In this document: in pieces, positions 44,119 to 55,929 of the stretch
Layout: each line of letters starts with the position of its first letter
Numbering within the stretch: position 1 is the first letter of the stretch
Assembly: GCA_016081115.2 (NCBI GenBank)
Contig: JABTTQ020002194.1
Location: 266,001-330,000, forward strand
Source of the DNA: Rehmannia glutinosa
Taxonomy: Eukaryota > Streptophyta > Magnoliopsida > Lamiales > Orobanchaceae
Length of the DNA stretch: 64,000 nt
Direction of reading: 5' to 3'
Position numbers and translations under genes: made by a program
The notes under the pieces: generated by a model
Database searches by the model: none
The model's input: only the letters and a program-made list of their open reading frames with translations
Told to the model about the DNA's origin: nothing

Positions 44119-45149
44119 AGGAGGCCGGCTCTGCCCCTCGGGGTGCATAGGGAGGTTGGTAGTCCGCTGAGCTCGAACCTTGTTGGCAACTTAGGTCCGT
44201 CATAAGTCGATTTGAAAGAACATATGAAACACAATTAAACAAGGAAATACAATAATTTAAAGAGAAAAGGGATGCACAAATATACCTAAAGGGTTGGGGC
44301 GGGGCAATAATTTTAGGGCTTAGACGGAAGTAATAAAGTAGGGCTTCGCAATCGGTGAGTGGTTGAGCATTATAGGGATCATTATTTAATCGGTGGGCTA
44401 AAGCTTGGGCATAAGAGGTCGGCTTGGGAGTCGCGCCTTGGTGAGGAAGTCGGTAATCCATTTGTGGGAAAATTCCGGGGCTCGGGGGGGATATGAAGAA
44501 ATATCTCTTTTTCGGCCTTTGTTAGAGGATGGGATGTCGCCTATAAATTTGGCTAGGCCCTGGGTGAAAGTGAAATAAAAAAAAAAAGCTAGGAGGGTTT
44601 GCGATTTGGGAGTAGAATGTGCACCAAAGCGGGGTAGTGGGGTTCTCCTTGACCTTAGTTAAGAGGATGTAGAAACTTAGAAGAAGCCTTATGGAATTAG
44701 GCACAATTTGAGTGAGGGAATCCGTGAGTTACGAGATATACGGGCTAAGAACTCGGGAATGGGGAAACACATGCCCTGTATCTAGTCCGGTCCATGAAAA
44801 AGGTGGCATAGCCCGCCAGAGAGCATAGGGTCGGTCGGAGAATTTAGGCACGCGAAGGTCGTAGTCATTTGGAATCCCGCGTTAATCCAAAGATTGGCTA
44901 GTCATTGTCATCGGAAAGGGTGCTGATAAAATTAAGTTTAACAGGTCGAGGTGGTAGTAGGCCATTTTCGGTTTAGGGGGAAAATGGGTGTTAAATTATT
45001 GGAGGAGGTCTTGATGCGAGTGGCGCGGAGGAAAGTCAAGGGGGATAAGGTGGTAGGAAGAAGGAAGCATCCAACACAGAAAGGAAAGTATGAGAAGGAA
45101 TGTAAATTTAGGAAAGGGAAAAGGAGCACTTACTTGGTCGAACGGCCAT
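44119..45149 (-). pseudogene. Antisense gene of element C (putative gypsy-type transposon domain)
   Basis: It reads opposite to the LTRs. A TATA box TATATATA (45238-45245) lies about 90 bp before an ATG in good context (CCATGG, 45149). The first exon is 16 coding bases (45149-45134), with a perfect donor GTAAGT at 45133; the likely acceptor is TTTTATCAG, joining at 44922. The second exon reads P-N-D-Y-D-L-R-V-P-K-F-S-D-R-P-Y, then F-F-M-D, F-L-A-R-I-S-R-N-S-R-I-P and, in another frame, P-N-S-I-R-L-L-L-S-F-Y-I-L-L. This is the pattern of the plant family annotated as putative gypsy-type transposon (PF04195), known from antisense ORFs of Tat-lineage elements. Frame changes and stops inactivate this copy. 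Function is unknown. Confidence 0.65.
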
Positions 45150-45237
45150 GGATGATGCTCGAGAAAAAGCAGGGGGTGCTGAGAAATAGCAAGGAGAAAA
45201 TGTGGAGGAAGAAAGTGAAAGTGAGAGGAGGTTAAGG

Positions 45238-45245
45238 TATATATA
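45238..45245 (-). promoter_or_regulatory. TATA box of the antisense gene
   Basis: TATATATA on the minus strand, about 90 bp upstream of the ATG at 45149. Confidence 0.55.
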
Positions 45246-45456
45246 GTTGGGGGAGTTGGAAAGGTGGAAATGGAGGCGTCGGATGGAGAGGGAATCGATG
45301 GTTGGGATTCCTTGAAGTAGTTGATGGGACGGGCCATCATTAATGCGATTTACGAAGGGGCGCGGAGATCGAAGGTCATTTTGGTCCTTCTAGCGGAAGC
45401 CACTCGAGGTTTTACTTTGCTTGATAAGGTTTCAACAAGCATAGTGGGGGAGTAGG

Positions 45457-46096
45457 TGATCCGACCTAAAATATAGGCCCGATCCATTTCTAGACTGCTT
45501 TGAGATTCGGATGTAAGCGGCTGAAACGGATCAAGAAGGGTGATAGTTCAAATGAGAATTTATTACCAAGATACCTCGATTGAGACATATTAAATGGTGT
45601 GGCGGCTTTCCAGGGGAGCATTAATTAGTGGGCATCTTTACTAGGACAAATTAAATACTCGCGGCTTTTCCCAAGGCTGCATTAACAGTTTAGCAGCCGT
45701 CTCTAAGCGGCATTAAGTGGCAAGGACATCTCTGATGGGACAAGGAGAATGTCTGTGGGTTTTCGAGGACACCTTTTAGGAGGGGTGTACGGAGCATTAA
45801 TTGGATGGAGACATGGGGAGAACGGACCTGACTCATGAGTAACTACAAGGAGAAACGAGTGAAGAAAAGGTACAAGATGCAAGTGCAAACCATTCATGGG
45901 TTGCCACGTGTAAAGCAAGATATGGGTGGAGGAGTATAAATAGAAGTGTTAATGCTCATTTCAAAGGTAGATCTTTTCTTTTCTCTCGAGAATATATACT
46001 TGTTCTATTGTTTTTGCCTTATATAAACCTATATACTAACTTGATCGTCGGAATACTAACGGAATATCTCCGGTAGTCTTATGCAGGAAGACGACA
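45457..46096 (+). repeat. 3' LTR of element C
   Basis: A 640-bp partner of 35319-35939. TATA-like TATAAATAGAAG lies near 45934. Confidence 0.85.
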
Positions 46097-46099
46097 GGG

Positions 46100-46745
46100 G
46101 TCAAGTTGGGATTCTTGGGAAGCTCAGTTTTGGGGCTGATCAGATGGGATTCGGTTTCGTCATTAGAGATGAACATGGAGACGTCCTTCTTTCTTCAAGG
46201 TAATACTACCATGGCTCATTTAGTTTTCCTTTGAGGTCTCATTTAGTTGCATATCACTTGCCCGATTTATGGCTCCAACCTCAACCTGGTTATGTTAAAT
46301 TGAATATTGATGGTGCATATAAATCTACATCTCAATTGGCTGGAATTGGGGGGATTGACAAGGAAAGGTTTTGTGGGCTTTTTTTGGTCCTCTTGCTTAC
46401 TGTTGTAACGGTTTATATAACAGCTTTACAAATTCTTTCTACTCAAAATGTTACCACTCTTTGGATAGAATCTGATTCTGCTATTCTAGTGTCTATCATT
46501 TTGAGCAAGTTAACATTCATTGGACATTAAGGAACCTGTTGGTGCGGTCCTTCAACTTGTTATCTAAGTCTCACATCAACTATAGTAATATACCATATCA
46601 CACATCCATAGGGACGGGAATAAGGTCTCGGATCCCCTTGCCAATCTTGCCTGTCAATTTACAGAAATTCAACAGGGAGGAGCTCCCATCTGCCATTCTT
46701 GGTGCTATTAGAGTAGATAAAATTGGTCTTTCAATCAAATAGATT
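46100..46745 (+). pseudogene. Ribonuclease H-domain relic (RVT_3 type)
   Basis: On the plus strand are F-G-F-V-I-R-D-E-H-G-D-V-L-L-S-S (46148-46199, a split RNase H block) and P-G-Y-V-K-L-N-I-D-G-A-Y (46278-46320, with the catalytic Asp). L-W-I-E-S-D-S-A follows at about 46460, then in another frame a D-P-L-A-N-L-A block (about 46632) and a C-terminus L-P-S-A-I-L-G-A-I-R. Stops and frame changes break it. It could be the end of a LINE ORF2 or of a stand-alone plant RNase H-like gene. Confidence 0.65.
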
Positions 46746-47803
46746 ACCAATATATATATTTTTATTTTTTGGAGTAAGAAATATTTTTACAATATGTCGT
46801 GTTAGACTGTTAGTACTTATAAATTATTTTTGACAGCTAGTACTTATAAATTATTAAAAACTAATAACAAACTAATATTTTCATGAATGATTAAGATTAA
46901 TATTTTCAGTAATACCTATAGCTAAGTTTATTAATAAATTTTAGCTCTTCAATAAAACCCTAAATTAATCGTAATCAACTTGTTGGAAATTGGTTTAAAA
47001 TAAATGGGCTTTTACCCAATTGTGACCAATTATTTAGGTGGGATCATTTACTACTTATGAATGATATAATCTTAATCTACACCACCGGTATATGAATTTA
47101 GCATTTTGAATTTTTCAAAACCAATTCGGGTGAATGAGAAATTAAAGCATGCAATAAGTGAATTAGATGTCTTTTATATATGGAAATATAAAAGGGTGAG
47201 AATATAAAAAGGCATATCCCATATGGAAAATATATCAAATGCTTAGCTTGTTTATATAGAGTTTCGCCAGTAATAAGGTGTAATCATGTGAAGCTCCTTA
47301 TGGTACACCGGTGCTTAGCTCGAGTCGGGCCGCGCACGTTGCACTTAGTCGCATTAGGCTCTTCGGAGGCGCACTTTGCAGTTTCATCAAATGTTGCAGC
47401 AAATATCCATGTGCTCAAAGTTTCGACTCAAAAGTATGAGTATTATTAGTTAACTCTGAATCGTACTAAAATGATATTATAAGTCAATTTTTTATACATA
47501 ATATTAACGAGTTTCTGCTAATTAAAAACAACTTTTGAACGAATTCTGGATTCATGAATAGCTTTTTATAACATTTATATATCATGAAAATTAACTCAAC
47601 TTAACTTCAGAGTTGGCATGATGCTCAAAATTTGTGAAGGATTAGAGGTGAAACAAAACCAGGTTAAGACAAACCAAATCCAGTTCAAAAGTACTATTAA
47701 TAATGTTACTTACAAAATAAAATAAAAAAGCTAAAATGTTTCTAAATTCTTATTACAGAGTATTTGAGGTCAAAACATATGAAATCACAGAGGGAATTGA
47801 GAT
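46746..47803. other. Spacer with LTR-like fragment
   Basis: At 46980 TGTTGGAAATTGGTTT looks like an LTR start, and 47310-47380 is CpG-rich (GGGCCGCGCACG). The text at 47105-47165 is the inverted, diverged copy of 58560-58620. The last 150 bp before 47804 is the FAAH 3' region. No gene seen. Confidence 0.4.
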
Positions 47804-50800
47804 TTACTCCTTAGCAAGCATGTCATAGAAAACCTCTGGCTTCTTGTATCCTGATATGCATACTGCCTGAAAACAACACCAATTTCTTCATTAGAATATA
47901 CTCCAATTCTCAAAACAAGAACATTTAAATTAAATTTACCAAATCAGAAATAGATACTGCAAACTTACTTGCAAGGCTGATGCAATGTAAATCAACAGTG
48001 ATTCAGACCATGGCTTCCCGATGAATTGGAGGCCGATAGGCAATCCAGATTTATCGTATCCGACCTGCCAAGAAGGAAGTTTGATGAACAAATTATAAGT
48101 ACGGAACTGAAAGAGAAAATTATAAAAGATAGTAAAAATGAAGGATTTTGACAGCATACAGGAACAGTTACTGCAGGCAATCCCAGAAAGTTTCCAGCTA
48201 TCTGGTATCGTACTAATGCAGCTGGAAATATTAGGCAAACAATTAGTGTCGTTCCCTCATAACTTTATAGGACTCACCATTTTTGAAATATAACAATTGG
48301 GATTAATAATGTAGGCAAGTAAAAGGTCAAGGCAGAAAAGCATAGAAACACCTCATTCAATATTTAATGAATCCAAAAACAAAAGCAGGGAAAATTACAA
48401 AGTTACCCTTGAGATTTGGACTAATTACAAAAATTCAGTTATTCTTCAAAATTACAAAATACCTCCAAGTAACCCCTTCTCTTGAGGGTGTAATTTGAAG
48501 AAGAGAAACAAGTACCAAGGGGGTACTTGTAATTTTGAAAGACAACTAGGACTTTTTTATAATTAGACCGAACCACAAGGGCATATTTTGAAATTACCTC
48601 CAAAGGGTAATAAAAGCTCATAGAATAGATGGATCTTGGTTTACAAAGTATAAGTTACCTCCATTGATGTAGTCTAGTTCACCGGTTTGTAGGGCGTCGT
48701 CCTCTATTGTGTATGCAGTGACACTATTAAAAAAGTAGGCAATACATACTGTCAAAAACCTCATATTAAAACCACCCCAAATCAAGAAATGTGCAAATTA
48801 GCCTATGGAAGAAATTAGTAGTTTGTTATGTTTCCAAAGAACCCATTAGTGAGTGTTATTATCAGCCTCTAGGTGGAAAGAATTAATCTACTTACTAGGA
48901 TTAAGTATAAAAACTCTGCAAAGAGAAGGAAACTTTGACAGAACAGTAATACACTCAAAAAGAGATGGAATTTTGTACCCAACGGTAGGAGTAACAATGA
49001 CATCTGCTACAGAAAATATCTTCTGGTGGAACTGTAGTTGACGGTTCCTGTTAAAAAAACAAAACAATTATTGACAGCATCCGAAGATTATAAGAGTTTA
49101 AATACCAAGATATATCTGCAAATGGTACCTGATTTTCTGAGCATTTAGATACTCGTGGCTGTGAAAAGAACCGAATACAGAAAGACCTACTCGGACATCC
49201 CATCCCACCTCTGCCTTATCCCTGTTCCATTTAGTGCTTTACATTGTCAACATCTAAGTCTCCATTTAATTTCTCATTTCACGAAAGAAAAAAAAAAAAG
49301 ATAAAACGGAACATGTTAAGCAGAAAAGAATACTCACAACTTGTCTAGGTAGTTAGCGACTGAATTACTACATTCTGATCCGATTGTTAAATAATGTGAC
49401 AAGCGCATGACCTCTATTTCTGGTATGGTCACCTCTACAGTCTTAAAAAAGAAACTGATCACCGTTAAATTTTCCACTGATAGAGATTAGTTGGATGTTT
49501 GATTATTTATAATAATCATAATCAAGGTATTCTATTATTACCTCTGGATTACAGAAAAGAATTCAGATATTTTGAAATTTTGAAATTATATTTGGATTTT
49601 CTTACCTTCCAGCCGTACTTTTCTGATAATTTGGCAACAGTATTAGAGCAGCAAACTCTGATATCATCGGTGCAGTCATCAAACCACTGATTGAGCACGG
49701 TAAGAATAGTAAAAATAAGCACAAAATGAAAGTTTTGATTCGATAAATGATGAAGGAATTAAATAGTGTTACATGATATGCTGCCATTGAAATAATGGAT
49801 CACAAACCTTCCCATATCTCGCCATTTTGATTTCAGAAGATGCATAGTTTGCGGATTTCAGCAGGGGCAGACCTATTTTCGGTTGATTCTGGTCTCGAGA
49901 GAAAAAAAAACCAATTTAATACATTCACTGTTGTCTTATATCACCTGTCTGTGTCATTTTATTTTTAACTTAATAGTAATAATTTTATAATCGCGTTAGA
50001 GCACCACAGGCATCATGTACTTACATGAAAGGAAGAGGAAAAGAAATTTGGAATTCTTTTAAAGTTGTTTTAAGCCAAATTCTACAAATTTTCTTACATA
50101 TCATTGTATCATTGAATACTACAAGCAGATACAAATAACAAGTTTTTCATCTAGATAAACAAATCAGGAACATAGAACTGATAAGGTGACGAATACCGCT
50201 GTAAGGCCAGATTGATCTGATGAGAGGTCCCCAGCAATAGCTGCATAACTGGAAAATTGAAGTTATTGTGAAAACTTTCAAGAATGTGCAGAAGGTGCTA
50301 TCAGATAAAGTGATGTTGAAAATGAAAATAAAAATCCAATCAAGTAAAACTTACGCAATGAGTGCATCTTCAACCGTTGCTGCAAGAATTCCAACCATCC
50401 CAATTGTAAAGTTTATAGGAAGAACTCTACAAGTTTAACACAACGTCTAGTCAAAATGAATGCACAAACACTTTCAAGAACAAAATAAAAGGATTGATAT
50501 TAAGTTTACAAAAAAGTTATGTCATATTCAAATACATAATAGACAGAGAAAAAAATTGCTGCGCACCCGTCATGTGGTACACGTGCAAAAGTTGGTTTCA
50601 AGCCGACGACACCACATAAAGCTGCAGGAAGTCTTACAGATCCTAGCCAATTCATTAAAATGAACAGAAAGTTCTTCGTTATTTAGATGAAAATTCTTGA
50701 AATCGAACAACTGAAAGTTCCATCATTTCATTCTCAAACTCTAGTGATCTGAATAAATATGAAATCATCACAAGTTCAAAGGACACAAGTAAGTTTATAA

Positions 50801-53800
50801 ATTATATAAGTAGCGCATGAACTGCTCAACTATTAAACAGAGAGTCGTTATCTGCTTTTGTGTCGAATAACATTTATTAAGTTTGTGGATCAGGATATGA
50901 AAGATACCATAATATGAGGGTCGCATTTAGCTTAACATCTCCACCCCTCAAACTCTCTATTGGTGCCTTAACAGCCAAATGTAGATTTTGGGTACGAATT
51001 ATTTATCGAATCTTAATCGACAGTTCAGAAAGGTAAAAATGGGCTATTAGAAACATATTTCAAGGATGAAACTGCTACATACAAACTGTAGTTAAATTTG
51101 TACCTCCTCCATCAACACCAAGTGCAACAGGGCACAATCCAGCAGCAACCACAGCAGCAGATCCACTGGAAGACCCTCCAGTAATCTTGCTTTTATTATA
51201 CGGATTTCTAGCAGGCCTTTTATAACCAAATAAGGACTATCAGGAACAATTATAATCTACAGCAGCCAGTTTTAAGTAAATAACAGAATGAAAGTCATGG
51301 AAAATATTTTTTTTTAAAGAAAGTTTATCATTCGGAACGATATGCTTACCCATAATGTGGATTTATCCCGCTTATTCCTGCCCCAAGCTCATGCATATTT
51401 GTTTTGCCGACTATAATGGCACCACATGATCGGAGACGGTTAACGCAACAGGCGTCCTTTTTACATTGTCTTACTTTTTGCATCCACTTTGTACCTCCTA
51501 GATAAGCCAATGTTAGCACTCAGGCAAACATTACTAGTATTTTATAACTGAAAATTGTTTGAATCAAGTCACCAAAGATACTACCACAGAAATATAACTT
51601 TGAAATGGCCTAACCTGTAGTTGGATATGGCATACAATCAATTTCGTCTTTAATAGCTATTGGGACTCCATCCAGGACAGATATTGGTTCTCCTGGAGAA
51701 ACATGTATTAAGGATACATATATATGACTATACCATGTTGCCATATTTATGTAGTTCATCTCATTTTGACAATAGAATAATATCAAGATTTGTCTTTCTA
51801 AGACAAAAGTTTAACTACACACCTCGCTCATATCGAAGAGTCGATTCTGTTGCCTGCTTTAGAATATCTTCTTCGTAGAAGTTGATAAAGAATGACATTT
51901 GTAGCTTCTTACTTGATGACTCACGAACATAATTTATAAGTCGATCTGCTATCTGTTGCAGAAAAATGAAAAATTTTCATTTAGCATTACTATTACGGAT
52001 AATTATGAAAACTACTCCTAAAGCTTAGTCTATATATAATAATTATAAAAAAATCCAGTTATCATTCAAAATTATAAATACTTTTGAAGGTGTTACAAAC
52101 TAATATTGAGGTTTGTATTTACCTAGGAAATACCCCTCTCCTCAGGGTGCAAATTATAAAATAGAAACAGATGTCAACGGCTTATTTGTAATTTTGAAAG
52201 ATAACTGGATTTTTTGTAATTAACTAAACCTCAGGGGCAGTATACAAAATTATCCCATATTACTATTATGATTCTTGCAGAGAGCATGGACTAATAATAC
52301 ATTAAGATCATAAAATATAAATGAACAAGTTGTTGATTAAACCATATTCAAGATATTTTGCAATTTAGTTACTCAAAGCATGTTGCTTCTTTAGAAGAAT
52401 ATCAAATTTATGTTTGTCAGTATAAAAAACATATTTGATTTATGTACCATTGTCGGGGTTGTTTCTCCTGAGGTATAAGCCCTGGCATAATCCAATATTG
52501 TCCAGCGATAGAAACTAATTTGTGGACTCTTAGGTAAATAATCTGGTGATTGAAGACAATCCACAGCTTGTACAACTTTTTGTGGTGGGGACATATCAGT
52601 CTCTACACATTTTACTTCTTTTTCTTCAGTTCCTGTCATCATAACATAGATATATGACTAGAAGCTCAAAAACCACCTGAGTTTATCGCTTTAAATATTC
52701 AACTATTAATTTCAACTTGATGATTTCCAAAAAGGAAAAAGCCATGATAAGTGATACTAAGGACAGAGGCATTTTGGCAAACAGTTCATAAACATGTGTT
52801 TAGAACAACATTTATTATACTTGGAGAAAATTTAGTTCAGATATCAAAGAGAGAAACTAAAAATACCAAACCTTGATATGGGTGGGAAGGAACAAAGAGG
52901 GGTTGTTCTGGTATGTCGGCAAATGAGACAAGCTGCAAAATGAAGCCATTTTTCTAAGACAAATATGTAATTCCAAATTCCCAGCAATTTATGAGTTCAA
53001 AGTAAGATCAGACACCAAACGACTCTTTTACAATAAACGAGCAAATCACAGTTGTGGATTTCATGGCCGGTATGCATTCTTGTAATCAACTTTATTCATG
53101 ATATTCATTAATAATTTTTTTTATTCTTTAATTATTTTGTCAATTAAATAAAAAGAATTTAGACCAAACAGGGTATGGCCGCGATGCGACCATGAAATAT
53201 GTTTCTATAACCTTAATTTGGTCTTAAATTGGTTGCGAGTTAAAAGCTTTTTCATATAGGATTTCGTATAATCCGGTCATCAAGCCTTGTGTATGCTTTA
53301 CACCAGTATAATATATTAAATGATTGCTTGACAATTACAAATGGAATATGTTGGATATTGCATTAGCATGCTGGATTTCAATGAGCGATCAACGTAGAAT
53401 CAAGGTCGGATTTGAGGAGAGACTCAACAAGCTCCAGAATTTGGGGCCCAAATTTTTTTTAAGACTTTTTAGTAACCAGCACTTTAGGTTCAACTTTTAT
53501 TTCCTCTTCAGCTCACAACACCTAAAATCAAAAAAAAAGGTCCAAACCCTTCTCTTAGTCATCTGGTGGTTATTATAATTAGTATTACAATTTACAATTG
53601 ATTTTTCAGTCCTTGATTTAGAGTGATATTTTAAAATATAAAAGTGCAATTACTATTAGAACCCATTTTTAGAATCTCGCTAGGTGCCCCGTGAATATCT
53701 TTTGGTTTCATATAGTTTATGACTCTAGATAATACCTTGGTCAAGATCATGTGAATTATTTTGGTAGGGATATGATTTTTTCACCCACCCTACATCAGTC

Positions 53801-55444
53801 CAGACTCCAGAGTGCACTGGAAAGATATAAATCCAAAACTATTATGTTTAGTTTTATAACATTTGTGGAAACGTGCAATCGCAAATATAGAAATATATAA
53901 GTCTCAATAAATTGATTATAAGTACAAAAAATACACTCTTACCTAACAAGACTATAGGCGAGAAACTATGAAATAATTCATTTCGCTTTCATATAGTGAC
54001 CTCAATCTATAATAGATTGCCAATTATGGCAAATAGGGTGAACCTCAACCTGGATCCTCTGTTTCATTTCTAATTTCAATTACATTTTCACATGCCACGT
54101 GTATATTGATATTGTCATTTTATATACTTTACGGGTAATGATAGTATTGAAATACAAAATGAAACAAATTTACTAGAAATCACACTAGAGGTGGCCTAGT
54201 AACAAAACAACATCGGACCGGATGAGATCTTCTAATTCGAATAGTATTTCATCTTTTATTTCTACTTGAGATCATTATCATGCATATAAAAATTATTATA
54301 TATCAATAACATTCAAACATAAATTGTGGTTTTTTATAAAGCAACTAATAAACGTTAAGAAACATGTAACAATCATCTGCGCAGTTAAATAAGTGAGAAA
54401 ACACCATTTTGGAATTGAAAATCTCATGGGAAGTTGGGAATAAGAATGTGGTACAACCCACACAACTAGAATTTTGTGCCATCCCATCTCATCCCAATTC
54501 CCATATAGGCAATTAGTTATGATAAAGTTTGTGAATATAAAAGATTGTTTATTCTTCTTAAAGTAGTGTATGTTCTAAAGGAAGAAAATGCTCCATTCCC
54601 TTTAAATGTACTGTGGTCCATTTTGCCCCAAATAATTCATTCCAGCAGAAGAATTTACAACTGGACAGTTTAATGCATGTCTTTCTCTCTTTGAGGCAAC
54701 AAACATTGCTCTTAATTTTTGAACAGAAAATGAGGAATTGATGCTGATGTTTTTGGAGTTGGTGGGTAATCATACCACAAAAAAATCACATGGTAACAAA
54801 TCTTAATTACTATTATTTGTTTCCATGAAGGAAAAAATGTTGCTAATGAAAACTTGCTCAAAGGAAATTATAATTAGAGTAGGGGCTGGCATGAAATTAA
54901 ATTAATTTACCTTGTGGATTAGATTGTTCCTCTTCAAAAAGAAGAGTAATATGCCTCCAAAAATAGGTGACTCCAATAACCAAGAAAATACTTTCACCAG
55001 AAGACCAGCCATCCGAGGAGCTATACCAAACCACAAAAATACAAATTAGCAATTATTTAAAATATAATTGCTCAACTTGAAATTCCACGCCCACAATTCA
55101 CAATTTTTTTTACTGTAGACCAAACTTATAATATACCTATAAGGCTATAAATGTAAATCCATGTCAATAATTTAGTCATGACTCATGCACATGCTTATAT
55201 AAGTTTCTTCTAATTAAGACTTTATATATGCATTAATTTACCAGCCTTAACCTACAAATAGTCATGTATGTACTTCCATTCACAGCTTTACGTATAGCAA
55301 ATTTTATACACACACACGCAGGGGTGTGTGTGTGTGTGAATTCACCATACACACAAATTATGTATGCATGGAATTGTTCGTCTTAAAACTCCCAGCTGGC
55401 ATTGACGTCTACAATGCCGGCCTTAAACCTTTCTTTTCCACTTC

Positions 55445-55484
<40 letters not shown>

Positions 55485-55731
55485 TATGTGTGTGAGAGAG
55501 AATTCCTAAAAGATGCATGCCACTAGCACATAAGCAAACAAACATGCGCAAGAAAAAGCAATGTGTACATAATATAATTATATATAGAAACGTACGGCAA
55601 ATTCAATAATTAAGTAAAAGAAAAAAAAAACCTTTGACATTTGCTCGGAGATAAAACTCATCACTGTCCGGGCCGAGATCAACCTCATCAACGGGCTTGT
55701 AAACCACTCCTTTATCTTTGAAGACACCCAT
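47804..55731 (-). CDS. FAAH: Fatty acid amide hydrolase, 20 exons
   Basis: This amidase-signature enzyme hydrolyses N-acylethanolamines to fatty acid and ethanolamine at membranes, ending a plant lipid signal. Exons (minus strand, first to last): 55731-55632, 55020-54911, 52932-52872, 52632-52448, 51952-51823, 51692-51615, 51497-51350, 51216-51104, 50642-50567, 50426-50355, 50248-50197, 49888-49808, 49686-49606, 49441-49338, 49221-49129, 49047-48979, 48723-48659, 48221-48160, 48064-47969, 47866-47804. All introns are GT-AG and the frame is kept throughout: 1839 nt, 612 residues (Arabidopsis FAAH, 607). It starts M-G-V-F-K-D-K-G. A hydrophobic helix (residues 38-60) fits membrane association. 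The triad is Lys210 (A-I-K-D-E-I-D), Ser286 (G-G-S-S-S-G) and nucleophile Ser310 (D-G-G-G-S-V-R). It ends M-L-A-K-E. Two MITEs lie in introns. No defect seen. Confidence 0.95.
48388..48599. mobile_element. Mutator-type MITE, copy 3 of 4, in a FAAH intron
   Basis: It begins GGGAAAATTACAAAGTTACC and ends near GGGCATATTTTGAAATTACC, in the intron between exons 17 and 18. Inside, GGGGGTACTTGTAATTTTGA is a family-typical inner repeat. No clean target duplication is seen. Confidence 0.65.
51996..52258. mobile_element. Mutator-type MITE, copy 4 of 4, in a FAAH intron
   Basis: It lies between exons 4 and 5. The ends read GGATAATTATGAAAACTACT and AAACCTCAGGGG..AATTATCC. ATTACTATTA flanks it on both sides (51986-51995 and 52259-52268), so a 9-10-bp duplication is present. 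Confidence 0.75.
52933..54910 (-). other. Largest FAAH intron (intron 2)
   Basis: A nearly 2-kb intron between exons 2 and 3. No embedded gene or clear element ends are recognised; the frames in it have no known similarity. Confidence 0.7.
55449..55495. repeat. CA/GT microsatellite in FAAH intron 1
   Basis: About 16-17 CA units (55449-55481) run directly into GTGTATGTGTGTG, so the two arms can pair. A smaller CACACACACGCA / TGTGTGTGTG pair lies at 55310-55340. Confidence 0.9.
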
Positions 55732-55762
55732 CCTGCTACCTAGCTTATCACAAATTACTGCT

Positions 55763-55802
55763 GTATATATATATGTGTGTGTGTGTGTGTATATATATAT
55801 AT
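55763..55802. repeat. TA/GT microsatellite in the FAAH 5' leader
   Basis: (TA)n-(TG)n-(TA)n lies 32-71 bp upstream of the ATG at 55731, so it is probably transcribed in the 5' UTR. It is likely to vary in length between individuals. Confidence 0.85.
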
Positions 55803-55913
55803 CTGTGTATATGATCGATCGATGAATGCGAAGAAAATAAGAGGGGTAGCTTAGCTAGCTGGTCAGAAATATATAGTGAAAATATAAAAGTGATGCATCA
55901 ACAAGAAAACACC

Positions 55914-55927
55914 TATAAATATATACA
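55914..55927 (-). promoter_or_regulatory. Candidate FAAH TATA box
   Basis: TATATATTTATAGG on the minus strand lies about 185 bp upstream of the ATG. If used, the leader would be about 150 nt. There are other AT-rich runs nearby, so this is a guess by position. Confidence 0.35.
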
Positions 55928-55929
55928 TA

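Larger units (their letters stand above)
36191..44119 (+). mobile_element. Copia retrotransposon B2, gag-only, sibling of B1
   Basis: LTRs are 36197-37685 and 42634-44118; the primer site TGGTATCAGAGC is at 37688-37699 and the polypurine tract at 42620-42633. The expected duplication is GGAGG (36186-36190 and 44120-44124), but only if six extra bases GGAGAT (36191-36196, identical to the end of the polypurine tract) and one extra base A (44119, from the LTR-primer spacer) are counted as part of the inserted DNA. The internal plan matches B1: gag, no protease or integrase, pol scraps lacking YVDD. Confidence 0.88.
35319..46096 (+). mobile_element. Non-autonomous gypsy-like element C with antisense gene, split by B2
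   Basis: LTRs 35319-35939 and 45457-46096 start TGATCCGACC and end around GACGRCA. A polypurine tract AGTGGGGGAGTAGG (45443-45456) lies before the right LTR. No target duplication is evident. Only about 1.6 kb of own internal sequence remains (35940-36190 and 44124-45456), without gag or pol. Most of it is an antisense gene at 44119-45149. B2 is inserted at 36190/44120. Confidence 0.75.

Noticed and set aside
44951..45235. 94-codon plus-strand frame rich in Lys/Arg
   Set aside because: It is the shadow of the antisense gene's leader and intron; no similarity of its own.
55326..55526. 66-codon plus-strand frame near FAAH exon 1
   Set aside because: It is built from the CA microsatellite and lies in a FAAH intron on the opposite strand.
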